Shown: positions 55,576 to 64,000, counted from the first letter of the stretch. The stretch is 64,000 nucleotides of DNA from Larsenimonas suaedae (GCF_023712105.1 NZ_JAMLJI010000001.1:744001-808000), one strand, 5' to 3'. The notes: a model not told the origin generated them from the letters alone. Program-made: numbers and translations.

Positions 55576-56475
55576 TTATCGTTCGACGCCGCCCGATTCT
55601 TTAGATGGCATCAACGGGCTTTTAAACACCGGAATACCACCGGCTTCACTCATTTCATCCAGCATCCGCCGTTCGCTGTCCTGATTGAGCATCAAGATAC
55701 TGATTCGCCGGTTGATCGGTGCGTCCGGCGTGTCCGGGTCAAGACTCATCGTCGCGGCAAGTCCGATCACACGGAACAGCTTCTGACTGTCCAGACCGCC
55801 CGCCACAAGCTCGCGGCGCGCCGCATTCGCTCGGTCACTCGATAACTCCCAGTTGCTGTACGCAGCGTCCCCGGCGGCATAAGGCAAGTCGTCGGTGTGG
55901 CCTGAAATCGTAATGTGATTTGGAAGCTCGTTGAGTACGGGGGCAATCGTTCGCAGAACCTTTCGCATATAAGGCACGATATCGGCGCTTCCGATCTTGA
56001 ACATGGGCCGGTTGTTGCTGTCGATGATTTGTATGCGGAGCCCGTCCGGGGTCATTTCGATCTTGAGCTGCTCTTGAAGCGCCCTGAGCGCCGGGTCCTG
56101 CTGAATCAAGCTGTCGAGCCGAAACTTGAGCTGGCGTAGCTCGGCGTCATCAAGCCTGTAGGCGTGAGGCGTGATAACGACTTTCTTGACCTCACCTTCC
56201 TGGTGGGTAACGTCATCCCCGCCTCCAGGGATCGCGCTGTTGCTGGCCGAGTTCTTGTCACCCCCAAACATCGCCACCTTAAGCGGTGTATTGAAGTATT
56301 CGCTGATGGCTTCGAGCTCGGCCTCACTTGAACCGGACAGCAACCACATCACCAGGAAGAAGGCCATCATGGCCGTCATGAAATCGGCATAGGCGATCTT
56401 CCAACTGCCATGTGCGCCGTGATCAGACTTTTTCTTCCGTTTAATGACGATTGGGCGTCGTGCGTTATGGTTCAT
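55576..56475 (-). CDS. motB: Stator protein MotB
   Basis: MotB anchors the stator to peptidoglycan and carries the proton-binding Asp. The helix WKIAYADFMTAMMAFFLVMW contains that Asp. The OmpA-like domain has ISGHTDDLPYAAGDAAYSNW and LSSDRANAARREL. The 299 residues match the family. motA ends 9 nt upstream. Confidence 0.96.
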   Translation of the reverse strand: MNHNARRPIVIKRKKKSDHGAHGSWKIAYADFMTAMMAFFLVMWLLSGSSEAELEAISEYFNTPLKVAMFGGDKNSASNSAIPGGGDDVTHQEGEVKKVVITPHAYRLDDAELRQLKFRLDSLIQQDPALRALQEQLKIEMTPDGLRIQIIDSNNRPMFKIGSADIVPYMRKVLRTIAPVLNELPNHITISGHTDDLPYAAGDAAYSNWELSSDRANAARRELVAGGLDSQKLFRVIGLAATMSLDPDTPDAPINRRISILMLNQDSERRMLDEMSEAGGIPVFKSPLMPSKESGGVER

Positions 56476-56484
56476 GTCCGCTCC

Positions 56485-57354
56485 TTAGCCGGCCGGCTTG
56501 GACTTGACACTGCGGACGTGCTCTTCGAGTTCGCTGAATGACGGTCTCTCGGAGGCGAACAGCGCTTTACGACCAAACTCGACAGCAAGTGGCGGTGCGT
56601 AACCATTCAGGTTGGCAAGCAGCGTCACCTTGATGCACTGAAGCATCTTGACCATCTCTTCAACATGATGCTTGACCTTGTTGGCAAGCGGGGTAACGAA
56701 CCCATAGGCCAACAAAATACCCAGGAAGGTTCCCACCATCGCATTGGCGATCAGGGGCCCAATCTGCTCGGGCTCGAGCCCTTCGGCACCCAGGGTATGT
56801 ACTACCCCCATGACGGCCGCGACAATACCGAAGGCCGGCAGGCCATCACCTACAGCGCTGATGCTGTGCGCCGGCACTTCGGCCTCGTGTTGAAACGTCT
56901 CGATCTCATGGTCCATCAGGGATTCGATCTCGAACGGATCCATGTTGCCGCTGATCATGAGTCGCAGGTAATCAGTCAGAAACTCCATCAGAAGCGGGTC
57001 GTTAACAAGGGCGGGATATTGAGAAAAGATTGGGCTGTCTTCTGGAGCGTCGATATCCTTTTCAAGCGCCATCATGCCTTCCTGACGACCCTTGGCGAGA
57101 ATCAGGTACAAAAGCCCCATCAGATCGAGAAACATCTCCTTGTTGTAATGACTGCTTTTCATCAGCTTGGGCAGGATGCGAATGGTTGCCTTGATGCCAT
57201 GTCCGCTATTGGATGCGATGAACGCGCCCATTCCTGCACCAAAAATGATGACGATTTCCGCAGGTTGCCAGAGCGCGCCAAGATGTCCGCCAACCATTAG
57301 GTAGCCGCCGAAAACACACGCGACAACAGCGATATAGCCAATGATGATAAGCAC
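56485..57354 (-). CDS. motA: Stator protein MotA
   Basis: MotA is the four-helix stator channel subunit, of the H+-type family. It starts MLIIIGYIAVVACVFGGYLM and has the torque loop with ARG/GLU pairs, then AFGIVAAVMGVVHTLGAEGL and GTFLGILLAYGFVTPLANKV. The 289 residues are normal. No sigma-28 promoter was found in front; the run may start from a class II promoter. Confidence 0.96.
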   Translation of the reverse strand: MLIIIGYIAVVACVFGGYLMVGGHLGALWQPAEIVIIFGAGMGAFIASNSGHGIKATIRILPKLMKSSHYNKEMFLDLMGLLYLILAKGRQEGMMALEKDIDAPEDSPIFSQYPALVNDPLLMEFLTDYLRLMISGNMDPFEIESLMDHEIETFQHEAEVPAHSISAVGDGLPAFGIVAAVMGVVHTLGAEGLEPEQIGPLIANAMVGTFLGILLAYGFVTPLANKVKHHVEEMVKMLQCIKVTLLANLNGYAPPLAVEFGRKALFASERPSFSELEEHVRSVKSKPAG

Positions 57355-57756
57355 GTTTTTCCCCTGCCAAGTAGTTATCTACGTTCCATAAACGGCGACG
57401 GGGGTAAAACCTTGAGCTGCGACCCTGCCCCCTCAGCAACAGCTCAAAAAGTAAAAAGTGAGGAGCGACTCACGCTGTTGGCTCACGCGGTCATCAATGG
57501 ATAACGATCAAGCACACCCAGGAAGTCATGATCCAGCCAAGGCGCAGAATCTGCTTTAGGTCACAGATATGAAGACGTTTGAAAGGTGGGTCACATGCGA
57601 TCAAAGAAGATGTTTAAGGTTCTTTTATAAAGGGCGATATAAAGCTCGAACTCTTTTAGCCGGTTGACTATGCTAGAGTGCGCATATTGGTTGCACGACC
57701 GATGTGCGCTACCGGACAACAACAGCGCCAATCGACTGAGACGCAGGGGAATCGAC
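57355..57756. other. Divergent spacer upstream of motA, without genes
   Basis: No coding frame is convincing. GGGTCACA-type words occur near 57556 and 57591, and a TTGACT lies at 57664. The motA and lipoprotein promoters must be here, but no clear sigma-28 or other promoter stands out. Confidence 0.45.
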
Positions 57757-58080
57757 ATGGTCGCATCACGCTTGGGCCCGAATGCCAAAAAAGCAGGGCT
57801 TGCGGCAACGCTTGGTTGCCTGCTGATGATGTCAGGGTGTTCCACGATGAACTGGACCAAGCCAAGTGCCGACCATCAGGATCTCGTCATGGATATGGAA
57901 GAGTGCCGCGGTCGAAAGGATGCCCTTACCAATGACAATCAGCTCGATAATGATTATGGCATCGGCCTTCACTTTTCATCTCTGACCGGCTTTGCGACCT
58001 CGTTCTACACCGAGCCGGCCGAGTATCGAATCGATAATTGCCTTAGCGCTCGCGGCTGGACCCGCTCGCCTCAATCCTGA
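57757..58080 (+). CDS. Small lipoprotein of unknown function
   Basis: A 107-residue product with a Sec lipoprotein signal: basic NAKKAG, then hydrophobic LAATLGCLLMM and lipobox MSGC. AGGGGA lies 7 nt ahead of the ATG. The mature part is polar, with Cys residues in DMEECRGRK and IDNCLSARGW. I recognise no family. It overlaps the convergent gene by 10 bp. Confidence 0.75.
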   Translation: MVASRLGPNAKKAGLAATLGCLLMMSGCSTMNWTKPSADHQDLVMDMEECRGRKDALTNDNQLDNDYGIGLHFSSLTGFATSFYTEPAEYRIDNCLSARGWTRSPQS

Positions 58081-58586
58081 GCGCTGGACATACGCTGCCC
58101 AGTAGAATCAAGACACTGCTGAACGCGGCCGGTAAAACTCTCAAGTTGCTTTTTGACGCCCATTGCAGGCTCGCTGGCAGACGCTTCTATACGTTGATCG
58201 TAATCGCTACCAATCCGTGGGCTCGAGAAGTAATAGTAATTCCCCTCTTCCGGCAGGTGCTGAAAATCGAGCTTGACGCGAACCGGTACGTCGCTTCCGG
58301 CCAAGGTCAGCTCACCCTCGATCTGATGTTCATCCACCACCAGTTTTTCAAGCGTGCCCCTGTCGTCTGCCAACTGATGTTTCATGCAGGCAATGGCCGC
58401 ATCCTCGTTTTCAAAGCGATACGGGGCGCGAAACTTGAATGCATTGACGAATACGCCCTGCCCATCGCGCCCGACAACCGTATCGGTCGTTGCGTTCAAG
58501 TCGGAACTGATAATATGGTCGCTTGCTGCACACCCACTTAAAAGAGCAAGTGCGAGCACGCTTGTGACTGTCTTGACCTGTTTCAT
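58071..58586 (-). CDS. Lipoprotein of unknown function
   Basis: A 171-residue lipoprotein: KQVKTVTSVLALALLSGC with lipobox LSGC. I chose the ATG at 58586 over 58670 because it begins at the signal. The mature part is an unrecognised globular domain (HIISSDLNATTDTVVG, NYYYFSSPRIG) with two more Cys residues. It is convergent with, and overlaps, the small lipoprotein gene. Confidence 0.78.
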   Translation of the reverse strand: MKQVKTVTSVLALALLSGCAASDHIISSDLNATTDTVVGRDGQGVFVNAFKFRAPYRFENEDAAIACMKHQLADDRGTLEKLVVDEHQIEGELTLAGSDVPVRVKLDFQHLPEEGNYYYFSSPRIGSDYDQRIEASASEPAMGVKKQLESFTGRVQQCLDSTGQRMSSAQD

Positions 58587-59088
58587 GCGTTTCAGACCTT
58601 CTTTTATCGGTTTCACTAAGAATAACCCCATGGCTTCGTACAGGCGATGCCATAGGGGTTTTCGATCCAACTTGCACAGAACCGTGTCCCAAAATAAGGC
58701 TTAATGAGCTCGCGTTGCTGATGACCATCCCCCATTCAACAGCGTAGCACCAAGAAGCTTCAGGCTGTGCCATCCCCACGGCTTGACTTCTTGGGGCTTT
58801 TTTATGTCCGCTACATACCTACCCCGCAGCTGCTCGCCAAGCAGCAAACGTAGTGCAGATCAATTGATGCCGACGCATCGACCCAAGACACGCACAGCGC
58901 CGCCCCTCCCGGAACAACCGCATTTGTCGAAATGCAGGTACCCTACATTAAAACCATCCGTTTCAATGAGCGAAGAAAGCATCGCTCCATGATGCCACTC
59001 AAGCACTCGTTTGGCCTCGGACTGGCATTGTCGAGTAAAGATGCGCGATGATGGCGCCCGCTTAGTTTCCCTTAAAAGGATGTGTGCG
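58587..59088. other. Intergenic region with candidate RNA but no protein gene
   Basis: No credible frame. It contains an imperfect inverted repeat CCCATGGC/GCCATAGGG (58628-58658) near the lipoprotein start and the structured element at 58750-58803. A TTGCAC at 58672 lacks a good -10. Confidence 0.5.
58750..58803 (+). ncRNA. Candidate small RNA 3' end or attenuator (long hairpin plus T-tract)
   Basis: CCAAGAAG (58750-58757) pairs with CTTCTTGG (58787-58794). Inside, CAGGCTGTG (58761-58769) pairs with CACGGCTTG (58777-58785). A GGC and T-tract follow. CCCCA (58774-58778) can also pair with TGGGG (58792-58796), giving a competing terminator. No plus-strand gene lies upstream for it to terminate. 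Confidence 0.5.
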
Positions 59089-59583
59089 ATGTCTGATCTA
59101 TTCAACTCCTACCAGCAGTGGAAGCGGTTCAACCGTCAGGACAAGCTGGACCGTGAACACCAGGCCGCGATGAAAAAGGTGCTGGCCTCGGGTGCCATGG
59201 CGCGTAAGATGGTCGAGGCCTTCAAGAGCATGGCTGAGAAAGGAGCCGCTCAGGGCGCGTGCTATCGAACGATTTATCAACACCAGTCACGCGAGGGAGA
59301 GGCGTTGACTCGCGAAGGCTGGCTGTTCGTACGCCGTGTGCACGCCGAAGGCGGGTCGACCCGTGTAAGAGCGACTCTTCTGGATGCCTTCACGCTTGAA
59401 GACGGCGAGATCGAGTTCAAGGCGGAGCAGGGAAAAGGCATTACCCTTGAAATCTTTGATGAAATCAGTACCCGCGGCTCGATCAGCATGAGCTGTCGAG
59501 TCGATCGTACCGACGACCCGCGCGACACTCAGTTCATTACCTTTCTCGACATGGTCAGAGGCGATCTCAAAAATTATCTGTAA
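59089..59583 (+). CDS. Conserved-looking protein of unknown function
   Basis: A 164-residue cytoplasmic protein with no signal or membrane segment. The first 80 residues are helical and charged (SYQQWKRFNRQDKLDREHQA), and the rest looks like alternating strands (REGWLFVRRVHAEGGSTRVR, then EIFDEISTRGSISMSCRVDR). AAGGA lies about 10 nt ahead of the ATG at 59089. I do not recognise the family. The next gene, a CBS protein, is 119 bp downstream on the same strand. Confidence 0.75.
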   Translation: MSDLFNSYQQWKRFNRQDKLDREHQAAMKKVLASGAMARKMVEAFKSMAEKGAAQGACYRTIYQHQSREGEALTREGWLFVRRVHAEGGSTRVRATLLDAFTLEDGEIEFKAEQGKGITLEIFDEISTRGSISMSCRVDRTDDPRDTQFITFLDMVRGDLKNYL

Positions 59584-59702
59584 GTCGGGCTTGCGAACTT
59601 TCAGGGCTTATCTCAGTCTTAATGAACATGATGCGACACTGTGACACGCGGTCCATCTTGAAACGCCGTTCGCACAATACCTGCTGATATAAGGAAAGGG
59701 CC

Positions 59703-60317
59703 ATGACCACAGAAACGGTATACAACTCGCTCACACTTTCCGGTCTGGAAACTGTTCGCGACATTGCCAAGCCCAAGGCGCGAACTTCAGAGGCCGCGCT
59801 CGACATGGACAGCCCGGCCATCGCCCTGCTGACCGACTTCGAGGCCAGCCGTGCCCAGACCGTGCCGTCAAGCACCAGCGCGACGCAAGCCATTGCCATC
59901 ATGAAAAACAATGGCGTGCACATGCTCTTGGTCATTGATAGCGACGGCCATTTCACGGGCATTGTGGGTGCGCGTCAGCTGTTTGGCGGCCGAGCCATCA
60001 CGGTTGCCATGAACCAGTACAACATCGAGCGCAGCGAAGTCACCGTGGATATGGTCAAGGTCAGCCGTAACGACCTGCATGCCCTTGATTTCAACCGCCT
60101 GGAAAAGGCAACACTTGGCGATCTGGTCAAGACGCTAAAGGAATCCGGCGACCGCCACATTCTGATCAAGGACAGCTGCGATCAAAATGGCTGCCGCATC
60201 AGGGGCGTCATCTCGGCTGCGGACATTACCCACGCCCTCGGGATTGACCTCGATCACCCGCCTGAGGCGCACAGCTTTTCGGCCATCTGTTCCGTTGTGC
60301 TCGGTCACGAGCTTTAA
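59703..60317 (+). CDS. CBS-domain pair protein
   Basis: A 204-residue cytoplasmic protein made of a CBS pair. The first CBS motif is about 50-95 (TSATQAIAIMKNNGVHMLLV, DGHFTGIVGARQLFGG). The second is about 140-180 (LVKTLKESGDRHILI, then GVISAADITHALGID). Such pairs bind adenosyl nucleotides and regulate partner proteins. GGAAAGGG sits before the ATG. The ligand and partner are unknown. Confidence 0.85.
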   Translation: MTTETVYNSLTLSGLETVRDIAKPKARTSEAALDMDSPAIALLTDFEASRAQTVPSSTSATQAIAIMKNNGVHMLLVIDSDGHFTGIVGARQLFGGRAITVAMNQYNIERSEVTVDMVKVSRNDLHALDFNRLEKATLGDLVKTLKESGDRHILIKDSCDQNGCRIRGVISAADITHALGIDLDHPPEAHSFSAICSVVLGHEL

Positions 60318-60355
60318 GAGTCACGAGCTCCAAGAGTCACACCTCTGAGAGTCAC
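60309..60355 (+). repeat. Triple short direct repeat at the end of the CBS gene
   Basis: Units of 16, 16 and 15 bp, each ending AGAGTCAC (60309-60324, 60325-60340, 60341-60355). The first spans the CBS gene stop codon. It looks like slippage expansion of the gene's end. Confidence 0.8.
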
Positions 60356-60370
60356 GAACGCTTCGGTCAA

Positions 60371-60397
60371 AACGCCTGCACCTGCAGGCGTTTTCTC
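60371..60397. terminator. Terminator between the CBS gene and pxpC
   Basis: AACGCCTGCA and TGCAGGCGTT form a perfect 10-pair stem around CC, followed by TTCTC. It serves both convergent transcripts. Confidence 0.87.
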
Positions 60398-60402
60398 ATA
60401 CA

Positions 60403-61362
60403 TTACATGCGCGCCGAGTCGCCATGAGATTCAACGCCGTCAAGATGTCCAAGCCACTGCGCCCAGCGCGCCCGAGCAAGGCCAATGCCAACCGGTCGCA
60501 GATGCAGCGTATCGCCAGGGCAACATTGCCCCAGCCGCGCCAGTGAATATGGCGTAACGGCGCCAAACTTGGGGTAACCGCCAATGCTTTGACAGTCCGG
60601 CCCCAAAACGATCGGTGCGCCATCCGGCGGCACCTGAATGACACCCGGTGTCAGCCCTTCGGAAATAAGCGACGCGCATCGGCTTTCAAGACGCGGCCCC
60701 TCGAGTCGAACCCCCATGCTGTCTGCACGCGTACCCACGCACCACGGTCGATTGAACGCATCAAATAGACTTCGCCCCGAAAACGTGGCGGCTTGCAGGC
60801 CCACCACCACATCAAGCACCAACGCCTCATCGAACGACCATCTGGTCGTGTCCGGCTGGGTTCGAAGAGACGGGAACCCGGGCGCATACAACAGCGCATC
60901 GCCCACCGTCAGCTCCCCCCCCTCGCCATGAAGCCCTCCAAGCGGCTCTCGGGCCAGCGCCGTCACGCTTCCAAGTTCAGGCGTCACCTTGAACCCACCA
61001 GCGACCGCCAGATAACTTCGAAGCCCTTGAACCGGAGTATCAAACATCAGGGTCTGGCCGACCTCAACCACAAAGCAGCCGCCCGGGCTTACCGGCACGT
61101 GATCAAGCCGAGCGCCTATATCCGCTCCCGTTAACGCAACGGTCGTTGACGCCGAAAACGTCAGAGCAACCTGCCCTAGCGTGATTTCAAGCGCCGGTGC
61201 CGTATGCGCATTACCGAGCAGTGCGTTGGCAACGCGCAACGAGAGATGATCAAACCCGCCCCCCTGCCCAAGGCCCAGATGGCGCACCCCGAATCGCCCC
61301 AAATCCTGCACTCGACACCCACCTTCGAGCCGCGTGATCGAACAGCTTGCCGAATCAGTCAT
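60403..61362 (-). CDS. pxpC: 5-oxoprolinase subunit C (KipA family)
   Basis: PxpC is part of the bacterial ATP-dependent 5-oxoprolinase that opens pyroglutamate to glutamate. The ATG at 61362 has AGGAG about 6 nt ahead and overlaps pxpB by 8 bp; an earlier start at 61398 runs deeper into pxpB. Family motifs: QDLGRFGVRHLGLGQGGGFD, LTGADIGARLD, RSYLAVAGGF, and GAPIVLGPDCQSIGGYPKFG. It is about 319 residues. Confidence 0.94.
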   Translation of the reverse strand: MTDSASCSITRLEGGCRVQDLGRFGVRHLGLGQGGGFDHLSLRVANALLGNAHTAPALEITLGQVALTFSASTTVALTGADIGARLDHVPVSPGGCFVVEVGQTLMFDTPVQGLRSYLAVAGGFKVTPELGSVTALAREPLGGLHGEGGELTVGDALLYAPGFPSLRTQPDTTRWSFDEALVLDVVVGLQAATFSGRSLFDAFNRPWCVGTRADSMGVRLEGPRLESRCASLISEGLTPGVIQVPPDGAPIVLGPDCQSIGGYPKFGAVTPYSLARLGQCCPGDTLHLRPVGIGLARARWAQWLGHLDGVESHGDSARM

Positions 61363-62071
61363 GTCGCGCTCCTTCAAAGGGGGTGTCATCACCGCCAAGG
61401 TTCAAGAACGTGGCGTGATCGATCGGCTTGAAGCGCACGGTATCGCCGGCTCGGTACAGTGTGTAGCCTTCGCGCTTGATATCGAAAAGGCGCGTCGGGC
61501 ATCGGCCGATGATGTTCCACCCCCCCGGAAGCGCAGTCGGGTAAACCGCCGTTTGGATGCCGGCAATTCCCACACTTCCCGCCGCAACCCGTTTTCGCGG
61601 GGTCGATAACCTTGGCATGGCGATGGCCTCATCCACCGCCCCCATGAACCCGAAGCCGGGCGCAAAGCCCAGCGCGAAGACCCGATACTCGCGGGAGACA
61701 TGACGCTCGATAACCTCGTCGACCGACAGCTTCGCCTTGTCCGCGATGACCTCGAGTTCGGGGCCAACGCGTGGATCAAACCAGACCGGCAGTTCATGCA
61801 CCTGCCCGCTGGCCTCTGCCCGCTGGCCTGCCGCCTCGAGCGCCCGTTTTATCGCCTCTCGCACATGGGGCTCATCCGCGCGCGCATCGTCAAAATGCAC
61901 CAGTACCGTCGTGTAGGACGGAGTGAGATCGATCACGGCGTCTGCGAGTTCGTCTCGGAGTTGTTCGCAAAACGCCATGATGACATCGACATGGCGGGTA
62001 TCGATCTGATCGAACAGACGCACCAACAGGCAATCAAGGCCGACACGCTCGATCTCAACGTTTGCCGTCAT
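61355..62071 (-). CDS. pxpB: 5-oxoprolinase subunit B (KipI family)
   Basis: PxpB is the partner of PxpC. The 238 residues contain the family core ALGFAPGFGFMGAVDEAIAM, VAAGSVGIAGIQTAVYPTAL and GGWNIIGRCPTRLFDI. It overlaps pxpA by 4 bp and pxpC by 8 bp, so the three subunits are translationally coupled. Confidence 0.95.
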   Translation of the reverse strand: MTANVEIERVGLDCLLVRLFDQIDTRHVDVIMAFCEQLRDELADAVIDLTPSYTTVLVHFDDARADEPHVREAIKRALEAAGQRAEASGQVHELPVWFDPRVGPELEVIADKAKLSVDEVIERHVSREYRVFALGFAPGFGFMGAVDEAIAMPRLSTPRKRVAAGSVGIAGIQTAVYPTALPGGWNIIGRCPTRLFDIKREGYTLYRAGDTVRFKPIDHATFLNLGGDDTPFEGARHD

Positions 62072-62823
62072 GGCGAACCTCCTTTCAACGCGGCGTGGAC
62101 TGCCTGAACCGCGGCGATCGACTCTTCATTGTCGCCGTGAACGCACAGCGTATCTGCCAAAAGCGTCAGCTCGGTTTTACCGTCATGAGCAAGAATCGGC
62201 GTTCCGTTTGCAAACGCGACGGCCTGAGCGACGATGGTGTCACGATCCTGGTGGACGGCTCCGGGCGTTTGACGGGAAACGAGATGCCCCTCGGCGTCGT
62301 AGGCCCGGTCGGCAAAGACCTCGTTCCAGACCGTAATGCCGTACTGCCTAGACAGCCGCTCGGTGGCCGAGCGATCCGACACTGAAGTCACCATTAGCGG
62401 CAGCTCAGGATCAAATGCCGCTACGGCCGCCATGATGGCCTCAAGAACGTCCGGGTTACGCATCATGTCGTGATTGAGGGCGCCGTGAGGCTTTACGTAG
62501 GAAAGCCCGATCGATTCCGCACGACAGGCGGCATACACCGCCCCCATCTGATAGAGCACCATCTGCTCGACTTCATTCGGCGTACACGCAAGCGAACGCC
62601 GGCCAAAACCGACCAGATCCGGGTAGCCCGGATGCGCGCCAACCTGGACGCCGTGGCGCGCGGCCAGGGCGACGGTCTTTCTGAGCGTGACCGGGTCCGA
62701 GGCGTGAAAACCACAGGCCACGTTGGCGCAATCGATCCAGGGCATGACCTCTTCATCCCGTCCCATCGGCCAGTGCCCAAGACGTTCCCCCATATCGCAG
62801 TTAAGCAGTAGTCTCGTTGTCAT
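62068..62823 (-). CDS. pxpA: 5-oxoprolinase subunit A (LamB/YcsF family)
   Basis: PxpA is the third subunit. It starts MTTRLLLNCDMGERLG with GGAGG 7 nt ahead. The LamB/YcsF motifs are ANVACGFHASDPVTLRKTVA, VGAHPGYPDLVGFGRR and SYVKPHGALNHDMM. The 251 residues are normal. It leads the pxpABC operon. The TRAP gene diverges from it. Confidence 0.95.
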   Translation of the reverse strand: MTTRLLLNCDMGERLGHWPMGRDEEVMPWIDCANVACGFHASDPVTLRKTVALAARHGVQVGAHPGYPDLVGFGRRSLACTPNEVEQMVLYQMGAVYAACRAESIGLSYVKPHGALNHDMMRNPDVLEAIMAAVAAFDPELPLMVTSVSDRSATERLSRQYGITVWNEVFADRAYDAEGHLVSRQTPGAVHQDRDTIVAQAVAFANGTPILAHDGKTELTLLADTLCVHGDNEESIAAVQAVHAALKGGSP

Positions 62824-63005
62824 CGGCGCCCTCCTTTACGTGATTGTTATACGGCGTGAATCGCGGGTCAGCTGTCTTGACAGGTATAAAATTCGCTGCG
62901 TATCTTTTTCAAAGTTTATCGATATTTTATCTATAAATTAAAACAAAGATATCGGTGACCGTGTTTGGAATGCGTTTAACGACAACGACAATGGCGGATT
63001 CGATC
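62824..63005. promoter_or_regulatory. Divergent pxpA - TRAP control region
   Basis: An A/T-rich region with a TTGACA at 62874-62880 reading towards the TRAP gene, and CGATAT (about 62920)/ATATCG (about 62950) inverted arms that may bind a shared regulator. No gene is present. Confidence 0.4.
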
Positions 63006-64000
63006 ATGCACTACCTGCGTACCCTCAAGACCGTATTCACCGTGGCAGGCGCGTTTGGCGTACTGAGCCTTGCGCCCGTGACATCAGCCCATGGGGCCCA
63101 ATGGAACTTTGCCGAACCCTACGGCGATGCCAACTTCCATACCCAAAATGCCCGGCAGTTCGCCGAGGACGTTGCCGAGGCGACCGATGGCAAGCTCGCG
63201 GTCACCGTCCACGCCAACGGCGCGCTCATCCCGCACCCTGAAATAAAGAACGCCGTACGCCGGGGCATCGTGCCGGTGGGTGAGCTCTTTCTCTCTCGGC
63301 TTGCCAATGAAAATCCGATTTTCGAAGTCGATGCACTGCCAACGCTTGCCAACGATTACGACTCCGCCAGACGATTGTGGCAGGCCTCGAAGCCAGAGAT
63401 CTCGAAGCGCTTCGAACGTCAGGGCCTGAAAGTGCTTTACAGTGTGCCCTGGCCATCCCAGGGCATCTATACGCAGTTCGAACTGACCAAGGCCAATCAA
63501 CTTCAGGGCATCAAGCTTCGCTCGAACAATACGGCCACCGAGCGGCTTGCCAAGCGGCTTGGCGCCATTCCGACCCAGACCGAAGCCTCCGATATACCGA
63601 CCGCCTTCAGTACCGGGCGCGTCGATGCCATGGTGACCTCGGTCTCGACGGGGGTGAATACGGCCGCGTGGGACTATGTCTCGCACTTCAACGACGCCAA
63701 TCTGTGGCTGCCCAAGAACATCGTGATCATCAACCAGAAAGCCTTCGATCGTCTGGACAAGACCACTCAGCGCGCCGTGATGGACGCCGCTCAGAAGGCG
63801 GAACAGCGCGGTTGGGCGATGAGCAAGGCCGAAGCCGAGTCCGACATGACCGCACTGAAAGAGCACGGCATCAAGGTCAATACCCCCACACCTGCGCTTG
63901 AAAAGGCCCTCGAGCGGGCCGGCGCCGAACTGGTCGAGCGTTGGAAGGCGCAGACGGGCTCGGAAGGCGAGGCCGTACTCGAGCGCTACCGCCAGCTCAG
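63006..64000 (+). CDS. TRAP transporter solute-binding protein (DctP family), cut by window end
   Basis: This periplasmic protein delivers a carboxylate-type solute to a TRAP permease. I start at MHYLRTLKTVFTVAGAFG (GGCGGA ahead); two earlier in-frame ATGs at 62970 and 62991 would precede the signal peptide. The signal ends near TSAHGA. DctP features include FAEDVAEATDGKLAVTVHAN, GVNTAAWDYVSHFNDANLWL and NQKAFDRL. The frame is open to 64000 (about 331 codons), so only the last few residues are likely missing. Substrate may be pyroglutamate, inferred from the divergent pxpABC. Confidence 0.9.
   Translation, partial: MHYLRTLKTVFTVAGAFGVLSLAPVTSAHGAQWNFAEPYGDANFHTQNARQFAEDVAEATDGKLAVTVHANGALIPHPEIKNAVRRGIVPVGELFLSRLANENPIFEVDALPTLANDYDSARRLWQASKPEISKRFERQGLKVLYSVPWPSQGIYTQFELTKANQLQGIKLRSNNTATERLAKRLGAIPTQTEASDIPTAFSTGRVDAMVTSVSTGVNTAAWDYVSHFNDANLWLPKNIVIINQKAFDRLDKTTQRAVMDAAQKAEQRGWAMSKAEAESDMTALKEHGIKVNTPTPALEKALERAGAELVERWKAQTGSEGEAVLERYRQL

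Noticed and set aside
57355-57663. Possible sigma-28 promoter for motA
   Set aside because: A GTAGATAA can serve as a -10 but there is no TAAAG-type -35 at the right distance.
1-64000. CRISPR arrays, tRNA or rRNA genes, insertion sequences
   Set aside because: I saw no spaced repeat array, cloverleaf-like segment, rRNA segment or transposase frame.

Overview
The window is about 60% motility and chemotaxis DNA from a Gammaproteobacterium. Gene families and order (three compact flagellins beside fliA, motAB-che-flhBAFE in one run, an AcrAB-type pump, pxpABC, a TRAP binding protein) suggest a halophilic Halomonadaceae member (Halomonas/Kushneria/Chromohalobacter-like). That placement is inferred from gene content only; there is no rRNA marker here.

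Layout. 1-2450: end of an AI-2E/PerM-family permease gene (minus), then purM-purN (plus). 2487-7790: an RND efflux pair (acrB and acrA types, minus) divergent from a TetR/AcrR regulator, with an AcrR-like operator between them. 7806-9184: an AraC/GyrI-type regulator and an AT-rich stretch without genes. 9185-16530: late flagellar genes: fliA (sigma-28), three tandem flagellin genes with matching sigma-28 promoters and 81-nt leaders, an AT-rich gene for a TPR/O-GlcNAc-transferase-like/methyltransferase-like fusion, and flaG. 16549-28404: fliE (minus) divergent from fliFGHIJK and fliLMNOPQR (plus). 28538-38900: flgBCDEFGHIJ and flgKL (minus). 39070-40761: flgA, then flgM-flgN behind a sigma-28 promoter (plus). 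40780-57354: one long minus-strand run, motA-motB-(cheY-like)-cheA-cheW-(aer-like receptor)-cheR-cheD-cheB-cheY-cheZ-flhB-flhA-flhF-flhE. 57355-60400: small lipoproteins, an unrecognised protein, a CBS-pair protein and a candidate structured RNA. 60403-64000: pxpABC (5-oxoprolinase) divergent from a TRAP substrate-binding protein cut by the window end.

How it works together. fliF-fliR, flhA/flhB and the flg genes encode the basal body, export apparatus, rod, rings, hook and hook-filament junction. FlgM holds FliA until the hook is complete. FliA then drives the flagellin genes, flaG and flgM through promoters of the form TAAAG-type -35, 11-bp spacer, (G)YCGATA-type -10. The che genes form a full CheA/W/Y/Z/R/B pathway plus CheD and a second CheY-like receiver, fed by one PAS-containing receptor. 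fliD, fliS, fliT, flhG and flhDC/fleQ are not in the window.

Most notable points: the glycosyltransferase/methyltransferase fusion lodged between flagellin genes; the roughly 355-residue unrecognised C-terminal extension on FlhF; FlhF together with FlhE but no FlhG; the mosaic flagellin triplication; a hexanucleotide (Ser-Ala) repeat in FlhE; and an Aer-like receptor ending in a CheR-tether-like pentapeptide.
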